From the NCBI RefSeq assembly GCF_935822925.1, contig NZ_CAKXZS010000004.1, positions 112,137 through 176,136 on the forward strand: a DNA stretch of 64,000 nucleotides, read 5' to 3'. Each line of letters begins with the position of its first letter. Within the stretch, counting starts at the first letter, position 1. This stretch comes from Mesorhizobium ventifaucium (GTDB lineage Bacteria > Pseudomonadota > Alphaproteobacteria > Rhizobiales > Rhizobiaceae). This document shows positions 8,176 to 16,984 of this stretch, piece after piece. The translations under genes and the position numbers were made by a program. Below the pieces are notes generated by a model. It was not told the DNA's origin, searched no databases, and worked only from the letters and a program-made list of their open reading frames with translations.

Positions 8176-9501
8176 TCACAGCCTCTTTTCGACCAGCACC
8201 TCGACGCGGCGGTTCAAGGCCCGTCCCGCGCGGGTGCTGTCGTCGGCCACTGGATCGGTAGCTGCACGCCCTTCGAAGCGAATGCGGTCCTGCGGCACAC
8301 CGTTCTGGACCAGCATCTCGGTAATGGTTGCTGCGCGCGCTTCCGACAGCCGCTGGTTGGTGGAAAGCGGATTGGACCGTTGCAAAGGGATACTGTCGGT
8401 ATGGCCGACCACCGTGATGTTCCCGATCAGTTCCTGATTGGCGAGGATCACTTTGGCGATCGAACCGATCAGCGGTTCGAAGCCTTCCGTTAGTGTCGGC
8501 CGCGACGACTGGAACAGTTCGGGGTTGGAGGCCTGAATGATCAGCCTGGCCAGCGAGACGCTCTCGGTGCCGCTTAGCGCGGCCCTGAGATTTGCCGGCG
8601 CTCCGGCCTGAAACTCCGGCACCAGCGCGAAATCCACTGCCTCCGGCGGCGGCGCGTCGACCTGTGGCGACGTTCGGCTGATTTCGCCGCGGGCTGGCGG
8701 CGGCAAAGCACGAACCAGCGTCGAAAGCTCGACCGCCTGACTGCTCAGTCCCATCGACAGCCCGAGATAGATTGCAGTGGCGAGAACCGCCGCGCCGAGC
8801 CCCATCACCCAGATCGGCACGATGAAGCGCTGCGGCTCGTCGGATGCGATCACGCCTTTCCAGTTCGGCGACAGCGGCGCGCCGTCGGCATCGGCATCGC
8901 GCAGAAAGCGCGCCGCAGCAACGCGAACGGCATTGAGCGAGCGGTCGCCCGACCGGCCTGGAACACGATATTTGCCGCGGAAGCCGAGCGCCAGGCAATG
9001 ATATTGCAGTTCGAGCAATTCGCGATCCCGGTTCGGATGCCGCTCCAGTTCGTCGAGACGCGTGAAGAACTGCGTGCCGGCATCGACATCGCCTCGCAAC
9101 ATCACCACAAGCGGCTGGCGCGGCCATGCGCTGGCGCCGCCCCATGGCGTGTTCAGGGCGAGGTCATCCAGCAATGCCGCCACCACCCAGGCTGCCTGGT
9201 CGGCGCGCTCCAGAGAGGACCCCGCCGCCATTGCCGCGTCACGCGCCCGAACCAGCTCATCGAGCAACCGGGTGCGCAGCGCTTCCGGGTTTTCCGGCGG
9301 CAGCGCGCTTTCAAGCTCGGGCGCGAACTCGAGCAGTGGCGCGAATGCGTTGACCAGCGTGTTCGGATGCGTACGCGACCGTTTGATTGGCACACCCGAC
9401 AAGAGTGGCGTCATCGGTCGCGGCATCGGCGCGCCGGTCAGTCGTATGCGAGTGCGTTCGCGATCCTCCGACAGTCCGAAAGGATCATCCCGGCTCATCA
9501 T
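8176..9501 (-). CDS. tssL: T6SS membrane protein TssL with C-terminal OmpA/peptidoglycan-binding domain
   Basis: A 441-residue protein. The N-terminal DotU/TssL domain (residues about 40-215) is followed by one membrane helix (FIVPIWVMGLGAAVLATAIY, about 220-245). A periplasmic OmpA-like domain carries VGHTDS and LSTNQRLSEARA plus a terminal NRRVEVLVEK. This is the evolved TssL form that anchors the membrane complex to peptidoglycan directly. Two adjacent Met codons are possible starts. It sits between tssK and tssM with almost no spacer. Confidence 0.95.
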   Translation of the reverse strand: MMSRDDPFGLSEDRERTRIRLTGAPMPRPMTPLLSGVPIKRSRTHPNTLVNAFAPLLEFAPELESALPPENPEALRTRLLDELVRARDAAMAAGSSLERADQAAWVVAALLDDLALNTPWGGASAWPRQPLVVMLRGDVDAGTQFFTRLDELERHPNRDRELLELQYHCLALGFRGKYRVPGRSGDRSLNAVRVAAARFLRDADADGAPLSPNWKGVIASDEPQRFIVPIWVMGLGAAVLATAIYLGLSMGLSSQAVELSTLVRALPPPARGEISRTSPQVDAPPPEAVDFALVPEFQAGAPANLRAALSGTESVSLARLIIQASNPELFQSSRPTLTEGFEPLIGSIAKVILANQELIGNITVVGHTDSIPLQRSNPLSTNQRLSEARAATITEMLVQNGVPQDRIRFEGRAATDPVADDSTRAGRALNRRVEVLVEKRL

Positions 9502-9502
9502 C

Positions 9503-10837
9503 TCACCTGTTTACCGAATAGCAGTCGACCTGCGGCTCGCTCGGCAGCACACCCGACACGCCAATGACGAAGCCGGGGGCATCGAGCAGCGAGGCCCAAT
9601 GCTCGCTTTTCTGATCCAGCTCAAGGCACAGCCGATCGCCATCGTAGGGGATTTCGCGCGGCTGGGAATGAAGCGGCTTCAGTGGAATGCCAGGTAGACG
9701 GGATTTCCACAGGCCCTCGAACTGATCGGCCGAACCGACAGTCGCCTGGTTGACGAAAATCTTGCGCAAGGCATCTTCCGACAGCTCGGAGCCGACCCGG
9801 ATGACGATCCGGCTGGCCACCAGCAGCTTCGGGTTGTCGATGCGGATTTTCCAGACGTTGGTCGAATGCCGCATGACCGGCAGTGCGCGTGATTTAGGCT
9901 CGATGTAGCGCAGGCTCAGGATGAGCGAGCGCAAGGCGTCGGCCAGCGCCGAATAGGCGGGGCCGGGCGCCATGTGATCGTAGGCGGGCAACTCGCTCAG
10001 CCGTCGCGCGCTCGAGCCATAGGTCGCCATTGAACCGGCAAGACCGGCAAGCTCCAGGTAAAGCTCGGCCGGATGGAAAACATCCTGAGCCAGCATGTGG
10101 GCCAGCCGCGGACGCGCCGCATTGGCGAGGTTGAGCATCAACAGGTCTTCGACGCTGCGGCCTGGCCCGCCCATGACCATTTTGCCATGCGCCTCGGCGA
10201 TCTGGTCGAGGCCGGTGACAACTTCCAAAAGCAGCTGCCGGTACCAGGCCACCGCTCCGGTAACCAGTGTCGGCGGCAGGAACGTCTCGTCCAGCGAGAC
10301 GCCGCCGTCGGCTCGAACCCCTTTGATATCGGCTATCGGCAGGGCGGTGTAGCCCCCAACCGATTTTCCGGGTGCAATCAGCAGCGCCTGCGGGCGGGCG
10401 ATTTCGATTTCTTCAGGATCCGAACCGCCCTGGACGGCGTCGCGCACCGAAACGATCCGCCCATGATAGCGTGCGCCTGTCGATGCGGCGTGCGCCGGAT
10501 CGAAGCCGACACCGCCGGCAGGCTCGAGCGGCAGGGCGACCAGCACCGGTCCGGCGCCGGTATCGGCGGTGACCGGCAGCGGTCGTGGCGCGTCCATCAG
10601 GTCAGGGATGGAGAAGGGGGTTCCATCCGGAAAGATGCCCCGTGCCGACAGGATCGAGACCTGGCCGGCATCGAGCATTGCCTGGTCCAGCGTCAGCTGC
10701 TGAAAGCCGAACGTATGGAGCTGCCCGGCCTGCAACGCGCCGCGCACCGTCGCCTCGAAAAAGCGATCCTGTTGCTGAAAATGCTGGGTCCGGAGAAACA
10801 GGCCTTCGGACCACAGCACCCTGTTTGCATCGCTCAT
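9503..10837 (-). CDS. tssK: T6SS baseplate protein TssK
   Basis: A 444-residue TssK, starting MSDANRVLWSEGLFLRTQHF, the typical family N-terminus (VxWxEGxFLxPQHFQ). TssK links the baseplate to the TssL/TssM membrane complex. The ATG at 10837 was chosen because an AGGAAG ribosome site lies 7 nt upstream; a GTG 24 nt further upstream would put that site inside the gene. Normal length. Downstream of tssJ and upstream of tssL, the order seen in many rhizobial imp-type clusters. Confidence 0.95.
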   Translation of the reverse strand: MSDANRVLWSEGLFLRTQHFQQQDRFFEATVRGALQAGQLHTFGFQQLTLDQAMLDAGQVSILSARGIFPDGTPFSIPDLMDAPRPLPVTADTGAGPVLVALPLEPAGGVGFDPAHAASTGARYHGRIVSVRDAVQGGSDPEEIEIARPQALLIAPGKSVGGYTALPIADIKGVRADGGVSLDETFLPPTLVTGAVAWYRQLLLEVVTGLDQIAEAHGKMVMGGPGRSVEDLLMLNLANAARPRLAHMLAQDVFHPAELYLELAGLAGSMATYGSSARRLSELPAYDHMAPGPAYSALADALRSLILSLRYIEPKSRALPVMRHSTNVWKIRIDNPKLLVASRIVIRVGSELSEDALRKIFVNQATVGSADQFEGLWKSRLPGIPLKPLHSQPREIPYDGDRLCLELDQKSEHWASLLDAPGFVIGVSGVLPSEPQVDCYSVNR

Positions 10838-10875
10838 GCCGCTACTTCCTGCATCGAGCACCTTTGCCCTGGCCG

Positions 10876-11328
10876 CTAGGCCGAAATGCCGCCGCTGCCA
10901 AGCGTGACGTTGACGGTAACTTTCGATCCCGGCGACACCGACTTGGTTGTACGCCAGCTCCGGCCGCCGGGCTCGCGAACGAGAGCAACGAAGCCCAGCG
11001 CAGCCGCGTCCGGCTCGACCGTGATGGTTTTGGATGCGGTCTTTCCAGGCCCGACGGAGATCTGGTCGGATCCGATGAGATCGCCTGCGAGTGCGGAGCC
11101 GGCATCCCCCTGCAGCGCGAAATAATCGGCCGAATTGAATTTACCGGTGCTACGCAGCCGCATCACGAGGACCGTCACCGGCCGGTCGCCGCCGCCTGGT
11201 CCCGGGTTCATGCCGGCCGCGCCGGTCAGGTTGACGGTCACCGCGGATGGTTTTGGCGGACCGCTCTGGCAAGCAGCAAGCAGCCCGGTTGCGCCCAGGG
11301 CAACGATGAATCCGCGGCGATCGATCAT
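10876..11328 (-). CDS. tssJ: T6SS outer-membrane lipoprotein TssJ
   Basis: A 150-residue lipoprotein. An RR-containing N-region and hydrophobic stretch end in the lipobox LLAAC (Cys20). A beta-sandwich domain follows with TVLVMRLRSTGKF and a terminal SKVTVNVTLGSGG. TssJ anchors the TssM periplasmic domain to the outer membrane. The gene follows tagH by a few nucleotides and precedes tssK. Assignment rests on lipobox, size and position as well as the TssJ-type fold sequence. Confidence 0.88.
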   Translation of the reverse strand: MIDRRGFIVALGATGLLAACQSGPPKPSAVTVNLTGAAGMNPGPGGGDRPVTVLVMRLRSTGKFNSADYFALQGDAGSALAGDLIGSDQISVGPGKTASKTITVEPDAAALGFVALVREPGGRSWRTTKSVSPGSKVTVNVTLGSGGISA

Positions 11329-11331
11329 GTT

Positions 11332-12798
11332 TCACTCCTCCTCATATGCATCCCGAAAATCAGCGCCGATTTCGCCCAAAAAGCTCAATTCCGCACTCTG
11401 GGCGATTTCACGATGGCGTTTCTGGTAAAGCTCCCACAGCTTGGCGCGGCGCCCGCCCGAAAGCAGTGTGCTGATCGCGGAACTCGATTTGAGCTCTTCC
11501 TCGATCGCTGCCGGGTCAAAACGGTCAATCATTCGCCGCAAGGCGGACTGCACGCCTCGCCAGGCGCGCACGTGATGTTGCGCGAGATCGCGGACCGCGT
11601 CGGCGATTGCCGCGTCACCGGCCAGAAATCCGGGGCTGCGCTCCGCGATGAGGGTCACGATGGCGTCGTCGACCGTCGGCAGAAACTTGAGCGGATTGAC
11701 TTCAGAGGCCCCAACCACCGTCTGGGCGACGCGAGCGTTTCCCTTTTCCTCGGCTCGCTTGCGCAGCAACTGCATCAGGCCTTCCATCATAAGCCGATAC
11801 TCGCGACCGAACTTCTCCATTTCCGCGACGCTGTCGCGTCCGGGAAAATCGGCTTCCTCAACACCCATGCCACGCAAGAACGCCGTGCGAAGCGCCGTGT
11901 TCGCCGGTTGCGCCGCTGCCGGGGAGGGCGCGGGTCTGGGCGCAGCCCGTGGCGGAGAAGGGATATCTGCCGCACGGCCAGGCAAATCCCAGGGATTGGC
12001 CGGCTGCGGCTCTCCGGCGACGTGTTTGCGTTGACCGGCCGGGCCGGCGCCGTTTCTCAAATCGGGCGACGCGGCCGGCCCGAAACCGAAACCGTCATCG
12101 AATTCAGATGACTTTCTTGAAACGGCCTGGACTGGAGCGGGCTCGCTTGCACCGGACGGCACCGGATCGAAGCTGAATGGGTCTGCGGCGTCCGGCGCAC
12201 CAAATGGTTCGGGATAGCCAGAGCCATTCGGCGCGGGCGTTGCTACCGGGTCGAGGCTGAACGGGTCGTCGAAGGCAGGCGAACTGCGCTGGTTGGCGCG
12301 CTCGAACGCTCCTGGAACGGGTTGCTCGAACGGGTTGGGCAGATCGGCGGGACGCGGTCGGCGCGGCTCTTCTTCGGCCGTGGCTGAAAAGAAGTCATCG
12401 CGGCCGATGCTTACCGGCGCTCGCGATGCCGGCGGTGACCGTTCGGCGAACGATTGGCTGGCCGCTGGTCCCTGAGTGACCGGCGTCTGCAGATCGACGC
12501 ATACGATGTAGTCGCCCAGCCTCAGCCGCATGCCGTTCTGAAGACGGACCGACGTGCCTGCGCCGAGCGGGCTGTCGGCATCGTTTATGAACAAGCCGCT
12601 GCTTGATGTGTCGGTGACGAAATATCCATCCCGCCCGCCGGTGATCCGGCAATGGGCACGTGAAACGAACATGTCGGGATCGTCGATCTGCCAGTCCGCG
12701 TCCGCGCTACGGCCGATCACCAGTTCACCCTCGTCCAGCCGGGTCTGCCGTACCGCCTGGGTGCGTGGCCCGTGCTCCAGCGTCAGCAGCAGACTCAT
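11332..12798 (-). CDS. tagH: T6SS-associated FHA-domain protein TagH
   Basis: A 488-residue protein. The N-terminal FHA domain (about residues 20-100) shows GELVIGRSADADWQI, SRAHCRI and SGLFIND, i.e. the G-R-S, S-R-x-H and N-G-type phosphothreonine-binding landmarks. A Pro/Ala-rich linker (about 120-320) follows, then the TagH C-terminal domain (LMQLLRKRAEEK; AIEEELKSSSAIS). In threonine-phosphorylation-controlled systems it is the PpkA substrate. PpkA is not in this window. The start at 12798 overlaps the tssG stop. Confidence 0.92.
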   Translation of the reverse strand: MSLLLTLEHGPRTQAVRQTRLDEGELVIGRSADADWQIDDPDMFVSRAHCRITGGRDGYFVTDTSSSGLFINDADSPLGAGTSVRLQNGMRLRLGDYIVCVDLQTPVTQGPAASQSFAERSPPASRAPVSIGRDDFFSATAEEEPRRPRPADLPNPFEQPVPGAFERANQRSSPAFDDPFSLDPVATPAPNGSGYPEPFGAPDAADPFSFDPVPSGASEPAPVQAVSRKSSEFDDGFGFGPAASPDLRNGAGPAGQRKHVAGEPQPANPWDLPGRAADIPSPPRAAPRPAPSPAAAQPANTALRTAFLRGMGVEEADFPGRDSVAEMEKFGREYRLMMEGLMQLLRKRAEEKGNARVAQTVVGASEVNPLKFLPTVDDAIVTLIAERSPGFLAGDAAIADAVRDLAQHHVRAWRGVQSALRRMIDRFDPAAIEEELKSSSAISTLLSGGRRAKLWELYQKRHREIAQSAELSFLGEIGADFRDAYEEE

Positions 12799-13898
12799 GC
12801 CGCGACCTCCGCCATTTCCGGCCGCCATCCGACGATCGTCCGCAGCCGCATATCGTCAGCATCGCCCCTTTCGGTGGGCCGCGCAAGCCAGGTGGTTCGG
12901 CCGAGCTGTACCGCTCCGATGCGCGGCGGCGGCACAGCTTCGCGCGCGAGCACGATCCGCAGATCGACGTCCAGCGATTCCCCGACCATGTCGCGAACCG
13001 CCTGCTTGAACATTTTCAGGCGTTGGCCGCCCGGCAGGAACGTCTTGAACTCCTCATAGCCGAGTGGGCCGACGCGGAGCTCGATCCTGCTTTGGCGGCT
13101 GAAAACGCGCGGGCCGATCGTCGCCCCGCGACCCAGCACTGCGTAAGCCTGGGTAAGCCGGGTCTGGAGCGCCGCCGGTATGGTCATCCAGGTGGCAACG
13201 AACTCCTTGATCGCGACCGGCACCTTGAACGCTTCCGCCAGGAACAGCGTCAACCGCTCCGGACCGTCGACCTGGCTGGCGAGCGACGCGGCCTGGCGAA
13301 GCTTCACGGCGTCGAGATCGGGATTGTGGGTGCCGGGGAGTCCTATTCCCGCCATGGCTTCAAGCATGGCCCTTACCCGGCCGCCGACCGGACGTTCGAC
13401 CTGTACCGCCGGATGCGCGTCGGCCCAGGCCCGATAGTACAGGGCGATCATCCGGTGTTGGAGAATATTGACGAAATCCACGAACGTCGTATCGACGGTC
13501 TGTCGTGCGTCAGCGCCGGTGAACCAGCGCTGCGACAGACGATCGAGCACCCAGCGCGTCAAATGCAGCGGCATCGGGCCTTCCGGTCCCATCAGCCCGA
13601 GATTTGCAACGGTAACCCGGGCCGGTGTCCAGTCCTTGCCCAGCGAGTTGTCCTTCCCCGGCGTCTTGTCCTTCGCTTCGCGGAATTCAACCACGTCCTT
13701 GGCGGAAAAGCTAAGACGCACATGCTGCCCGAGCCTTGCCGGCTCGCGATCCGCGCGGCCGGAATAACCGAACAGCCCGCCCCGTTGTTCAAGCCGGCGC
13801 AACAGTTCGAAAAAGTCGAACGTATCATCCAGCTCTTCGGCCCGGCCCGTGTCGAGCTTGCCTAGATCAGGTAGCGATTGCCGGGCGTCATCGGCCAT
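12795..13898 (-). CDS. tssG: T6SS baseplate protein TssG
   Basis: A 367-residue TssG. Family features include FDFFELLRRLEQRGGLFGY near residue 30, VRLSFSAKDVVEF, NLGLMGPEGPMPLHLT and RALYYRAWADAHP-like sequence in the middle. It binds TssF in the baseplate wedge. The start is ATG 13898, preceded by GGAGGA 6 nt upstream; the open frame runs 363 nt further upstream but that part is antisense-like noise inside tssF. The gene overlaps the end of tssF by 37 nt. Confidence 0.93.
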   Translation of the reverse strand: MADDARQSLPDLGKLDTGRAEELDDTFDFFELLRRLEQRGGLFGYSGRADREPARLGQHVRLSFSAKDVVEFREAKDKTPGKDNSLGKDWTPARVTVANLGLMGPEGPMPLHLTRWVLDRLSQRWFTGADARQTVDTTFVDFVNILQHRMIALYYRAWADAHPAVQVERPVGGRVRAMLEAMAGIGLPGTHNPDLDAVKLRQAASLASQVDGPERLTLFLAEAFKVPVAIKEFVATWMTIPAALQTRLTQAYAVLGRGATIGPRVFSRQSRIELRVGPLGYEEFKTFLPGGQRLKMFKQAVRDMVGESLDVDLRIVLAREAVPPPRIGAVQLGRTTWLARPTERGDADDMRLRTIVGWRPEMAEVAA

Positions 13899-15736
13899 GG
13901 CACATCCTCCTGCTTCTGCAGCAGCCGCGTGCGGGTCCGCACAAAGCCGTTTATTCCGGCGTGACGGGCAAACAGCCGGGCAAGCAAGGCCGAAAGCAGC
14001 AATGTGCTTTGCCCGGCCAGGACCGATTGGTCCACATGCAATGTTACTTCCGTGCCCCGTCCGAAGCACATCGGCCCATCGATCTGCAGCCGTTCGATAA
14101 CGGAGCGCGAGTCGATGCGAACGATCGAGTGCACGTTGCGAGCCAGGCTCGGATCTCCCCGGTCGGCATAAAGATCGAGCAGCGCATGCAGCGGATCGAT
14201 ACCGCGGCCTTCCTTGGCGAGGCTGAGAAAGTTGAGGGCCAGCTGCGCCACGAGCCGCCATGCGAGATCATCGGCTCGGGATTCGCCTTCGGCGCCGGCG
14301 GGCAGCGCGGCCGGGATAGCCGGCTGGGGCGGGCGCAAAGCACCGAGAAGCCGGACCGTTTCGACCGGATCGCCTGTCTCCAGCGTCAACGTAGGGTTGT
14401 CGTCGAGAATCGGCAGATCGCGGTTGGTGCAAAGTGCCATGATGTCGAGACGCTTCAGCGGCCGGTTCGCCGGGCTTCCGGCCGGCCGTGAAACCGAAAG
14501 GAAAACGTCGTCTCCGGTGTAAGAAGTGCGGGTCAGTCCGTCGCGCCGTTCATCTTCGGTGGCCCGGCGGGGGCGCCGTTCGGTCGAATAGACCCAGCCA
14601 TTGCTGCGGTTTTGTCCCAGGCTGAAGAGTTCTGGAATTTCGGCGTCAGGACCCTCGGCATCGGCGTCCTCGACATGGGTCACCCGATAGATTTCGAAGT
14701 CACGCGCCCGCGTGCGGTCGGCATGCAGCACTTGCCGCGTTCTGCGCGGATCAAGCTCGATGACGTTGCAGTCACGCTCGAACAGGTTGATGATCGGCGT
14801 CGCGAAAAGTTCGAAATCCGCCGGCGTCACATCGGCAAGTTCGGGTACCGGACGCCGGAACATGAAGATGATCTCGACCCCGGCCTCGCATCGGCGCACG
14901 ACCGGTTGCAGTCCTGAAACCCGCACGTAGTGAAAGCGCTCGGGCATCATGAAATATTCACGCAGCAGGCGGTAGCCTTCGAATGTCGGCCGGGTACGAG
15001 GCATCAACGCCTCGTCGTCGCTGATGCCGACCATTTCGGCTTCCGGCAACGGCGATAGCGGATTGGCCTTGCCCTCGGCGCGTGCGCCAACGGCCGAGCA
15101 GGCGCCGAAAATCGCGTCGAACAGCAATGGCGCTTTGGTGCGCCCGGCAAAATAGAGATCAAGCCGGTCGAGCGCCAATTCGCCGAGCTTGCCTTTTCCG
15201 GCCCGACCCAGCGTGATGCGCAGCGCCGCCTCGCCGCCTACGCCGCCGATCGGTGTTATGCCGGCCGCCGCCAACCCGCTGCGATCCTGGAAATAGCTGA
15301 CCGAACTGATGGTTATCGGCCACAGCGTGATTTCCTGCGCGGTGGTGAATGTGCAGCGCGTCGACAGGCCGGGTTGCAGACTGGACACGAGGCGGGTGTT
15401 GCGCTTGATGACATGGCCGGCAATCATCGACTGGACCTGCTGGCCGGGTTTCAGCACTGCCATCGCCGTTGCCGGCGCCGGGGTAACCAGATCGGGATAA
15501 AGCACATCCAGCACGCTGCGTGAAAACCGCGAGCGCTCGGCGTCGACTTTCAACCGGGTACGTGCAGCGAGGAAAGCGACGCCGTCAAGCAGCCGCTCGA
15601 CATACGGGTCCGGGCAGGGGACAGTATCGAGAGAAAGATTGCGTGCCACCGCCGGATGCATGTCGGCAAATTCCGCCGCGAGTCCGCGGATATGGGTCAG
15701 TTCCTCCTCGTAATATTCTACGAAGACCCGATCCAT
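13862..15736 (-). CDS. tssF: T6SS baseplate protein TssF
   Basis: A 624-residue TssF, beginning MDRVFVEYYEEELTHIRGLA (family: YYexELxylRelg). DPYVERLLDGVAFLAARTRLK and SRSVLDVLYPDLVTPAPA are conserved landmarks. Two copies of TssF with one TssG and TssE form each baseplate wedge. Length is typical. It directly follows tssE and overlaps tssG. Nothing unusual was seen. Confidence 0.96.
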   Translation of the reverse strand: MDRVFVEYYEEELTHIRGLAAEFADMHPAVARNLSLDTVPCPDPYVERLLDGVAFLAARTRLKVDAERSRFSRSVLDVLYPDLVTPAPATAMAVLKPGQQVQSMIAGHVIKRNTRLVSSLQPGLSTRCTFTTAQEITLWPITISSVSYFQDRSGLAAAGITPIGGVGGEAALRITLGRAGKGKLGELALDRLDLYFAGRTKAPLLFDAIFGACSAVGARAEGKANPLSPLPEAEMVGISDDEALMPRTRPTFEGYRLLREYFMMPERFHYVRVSGLQPVVRRCEAGVEIIFMFRRPVPELADVTPADFELFATPIINLFERDCNVIELDPRRTRQVLHADRTRARDFEIYRVTHVEDADAEGPDAEIPELFSLGQNRSNGWVYSTERRPRRATEDERRDGLTRTSYTGDDVFLSVSRPAGSPANRPLKRLDIMALCTNRDLPILDDNPTLTLETGDPVETVRLLGALRPPQPAIPAALPAGAEGESRADDLAWRLVAQLALNFLSLAKEGRGIDPLHALLDLYADRGDPSLARNVHSIVRIDSRSVIERLQIDGPMCFGRGTEVTLHVDQSVLAGQSTLLLSALLARLFARHAGINGFVRTRTRLLQKQEDVPWPMTPGNRYLI

Positions 15737-15737
15737 C

Positions 15738-16499
15738 TCAGCTTTCCCTGAATTCGGTCCGCGCCAAACCGTTGTCGAGGTTGACTGTAGTGCGCAGGCG
15801 CATGCGTTCCGGCGTCGGCGTCATGATCAGCACAGCGTCTATCTCGATCTTCAGGCCCGCACTTTTGTCACCAAGGGTGACCGCTACCTTGGTTGCGCTT
15901 TCCTTGAGACGCGGCTCGAACGTGGCAAGAACCGAGCGGATCTCGCGCGCCAGCGCCTCGCGATCAAAGTCGCGGGACGAACGGCCCGAAAACGACGGCA
16001 CGCCGTAGTTGACCACGCTTCGGCGCACCTCAGGAAAATCGGCCAGCGATGGCGGATTGTCTGCAGCCTGTTCGTTTTCGAAATCGGAAAGAAGCGGAAC
16101 AGCTTCGAAACGCTCGGTGTTGAACAAGGCCTCGATGTCGCGCCGCACGGCCTCCCTGAGGACGCGGGCCGATACGACCACGCCACGGCTTTCGATCTCG
16201 GCGCGGTGTTGGGTCTGAAAGGCCAGGCGGTGCAGACGCCGCTTCTGATCGGACGTCAGTTCCGCGTCGGCATCGATAAGCCGCGCGTTGCCCGCAAGCA
16301 GCGTGTCCAGCCGGTCCGCGCCCAACTCGTCCTGCAAGGTATGGCGCAGCCCGTCTATCTCGGAGGTGACGCCCGGCAGGTCGTTGACGAGGCGGTCCCA
16401 AAGAGAGGGCTGGACCGCTTCGCGTTTCGCGCGCGAACTGCCGGTGACCTGTACCTTGTCCGCGCCGGGCCGCCGCGCCTCACTTGCCGACATAGACAT
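15738..16499 (-). CDS. tssE: T6SS baseplate gp25-like protein TssE, with N-terminal extension
   Basis: About 253 residues. The C-terminal half is the gp25 lysozyme-like fold of TssE (REAVRRDIEALFNTERF; SVVNYGVPSFSGRS; AREIRSVLATFEPRL). It is longer than the usual 130-180 residues because of roughly 80 extra N-terminal residues, starting ASEARRPGADKVQV and including an LWDRLVNDLPG segment. The start is uncertain (ATG at 16499 or 16493, both inside the end of hcp). TssE initiates sheath polymerisation at the baseplate. Confidence 0.9.
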   Translation of the reverse strand: MSMSASEARRPGADKVQVTGSSRAKREAVQPSLWDRLVNDLPGVTSEIDGLRHTLQDELGADRLDTLLAGNARLIDADAELTSDQKRRLHRLAFQTQHRAEIESRGVVVSARVLREAVRRDIEALFNTERFEAVPLLSDFENEQAADNPPSLADFPEVRRSVVNYGVPSFSGRSSRDFDREALAREIRSVLATFEPRLKESATKVAVTLGDKSAGLKIEIDAVLIMTPTPERMRLRTTVNLDNGLARTEFRES

Positions 16500-16935
16500 C
16501 CATTTCGATTTCGTCATCCTTGTCATAGACGAACTTGATCTTCTTGTAGGCGAAGCTGACCTCCTCCTCGATCAGGTCTTCCTCGTCCTCGGCCTGCGAC
16601 ATGTCGTATTCCATGATCGAGGCGTCGGTCAGGGTGACGACCAGATAGTCGCTGGTCTCGCCATCGATGGTCCGGCGGGCGGAGAACACAACCTCGTCCA
16701 GCGCCTTGTTGTCGAACAACGCCTTTTTCAGATAGGGCGAGGACTTGTCATAATGCTTGGTGAACTTGATCATCCCCAGTGACACGCGACCGCGGCGTGA
16801 GAGCGAATTCGGATCATATGGCGCGATTATCTTGTAATCGACCCCGTGGACTTCGATTTCGTCCTCATGGCCGTCTCGAACGCTTGGCCCTTTGATATCC
16901 GGAACTTTTAGAAAACCATCAATTTTCACGGGCAT
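16480..16935 (-). CDS. hcp: T6SS tube protein Hcp (TssD)
   Basis: A 151-residue Hcp-family protein (KIDGFLKVPDIKGPS; GRVSLGMIKFTKHYDKSSP; YLKKALFDNKALDEVVFSA; EEVSFAYKKIKFVYD). Hcp hexamers stack to form the secreted inner tube. It lies between tssC and tssE, the common position in imp-type clusters. The start ATG 16935 is preceded by a GGAGGA-type site. The N-terminus is fairly acidic but the core strands are complete, so it is likely functional. Confidence 0.9.
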   Translation of the reverse strand: MPVKIDGFLKVPDIKGPSVRDGHEDEIEVHGVDYKIIAPYDPNSLSRRGRVSLGMIKFTKHYDKSSPYLKKALFDNKALDEVVFSARRTIDGETSDYLVVTLTDASIMEYDMSQAEDEEDLIEEEVSFAYKKIKFVYDKDDEIEMDVYVGK

Positions 16936-16984
16936 TGTCTTCCTCCAGCGTTTTCAAAACAAAGCAGGATTATGTTGCTGCAAA

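Noticed and set aside
10585..12111. 508-codon plus-strand frame over tssK/tssJ/tagH
   Set aside because: Runs across the intergenic junctions of three real genes on the other strand; no recognisable motif.
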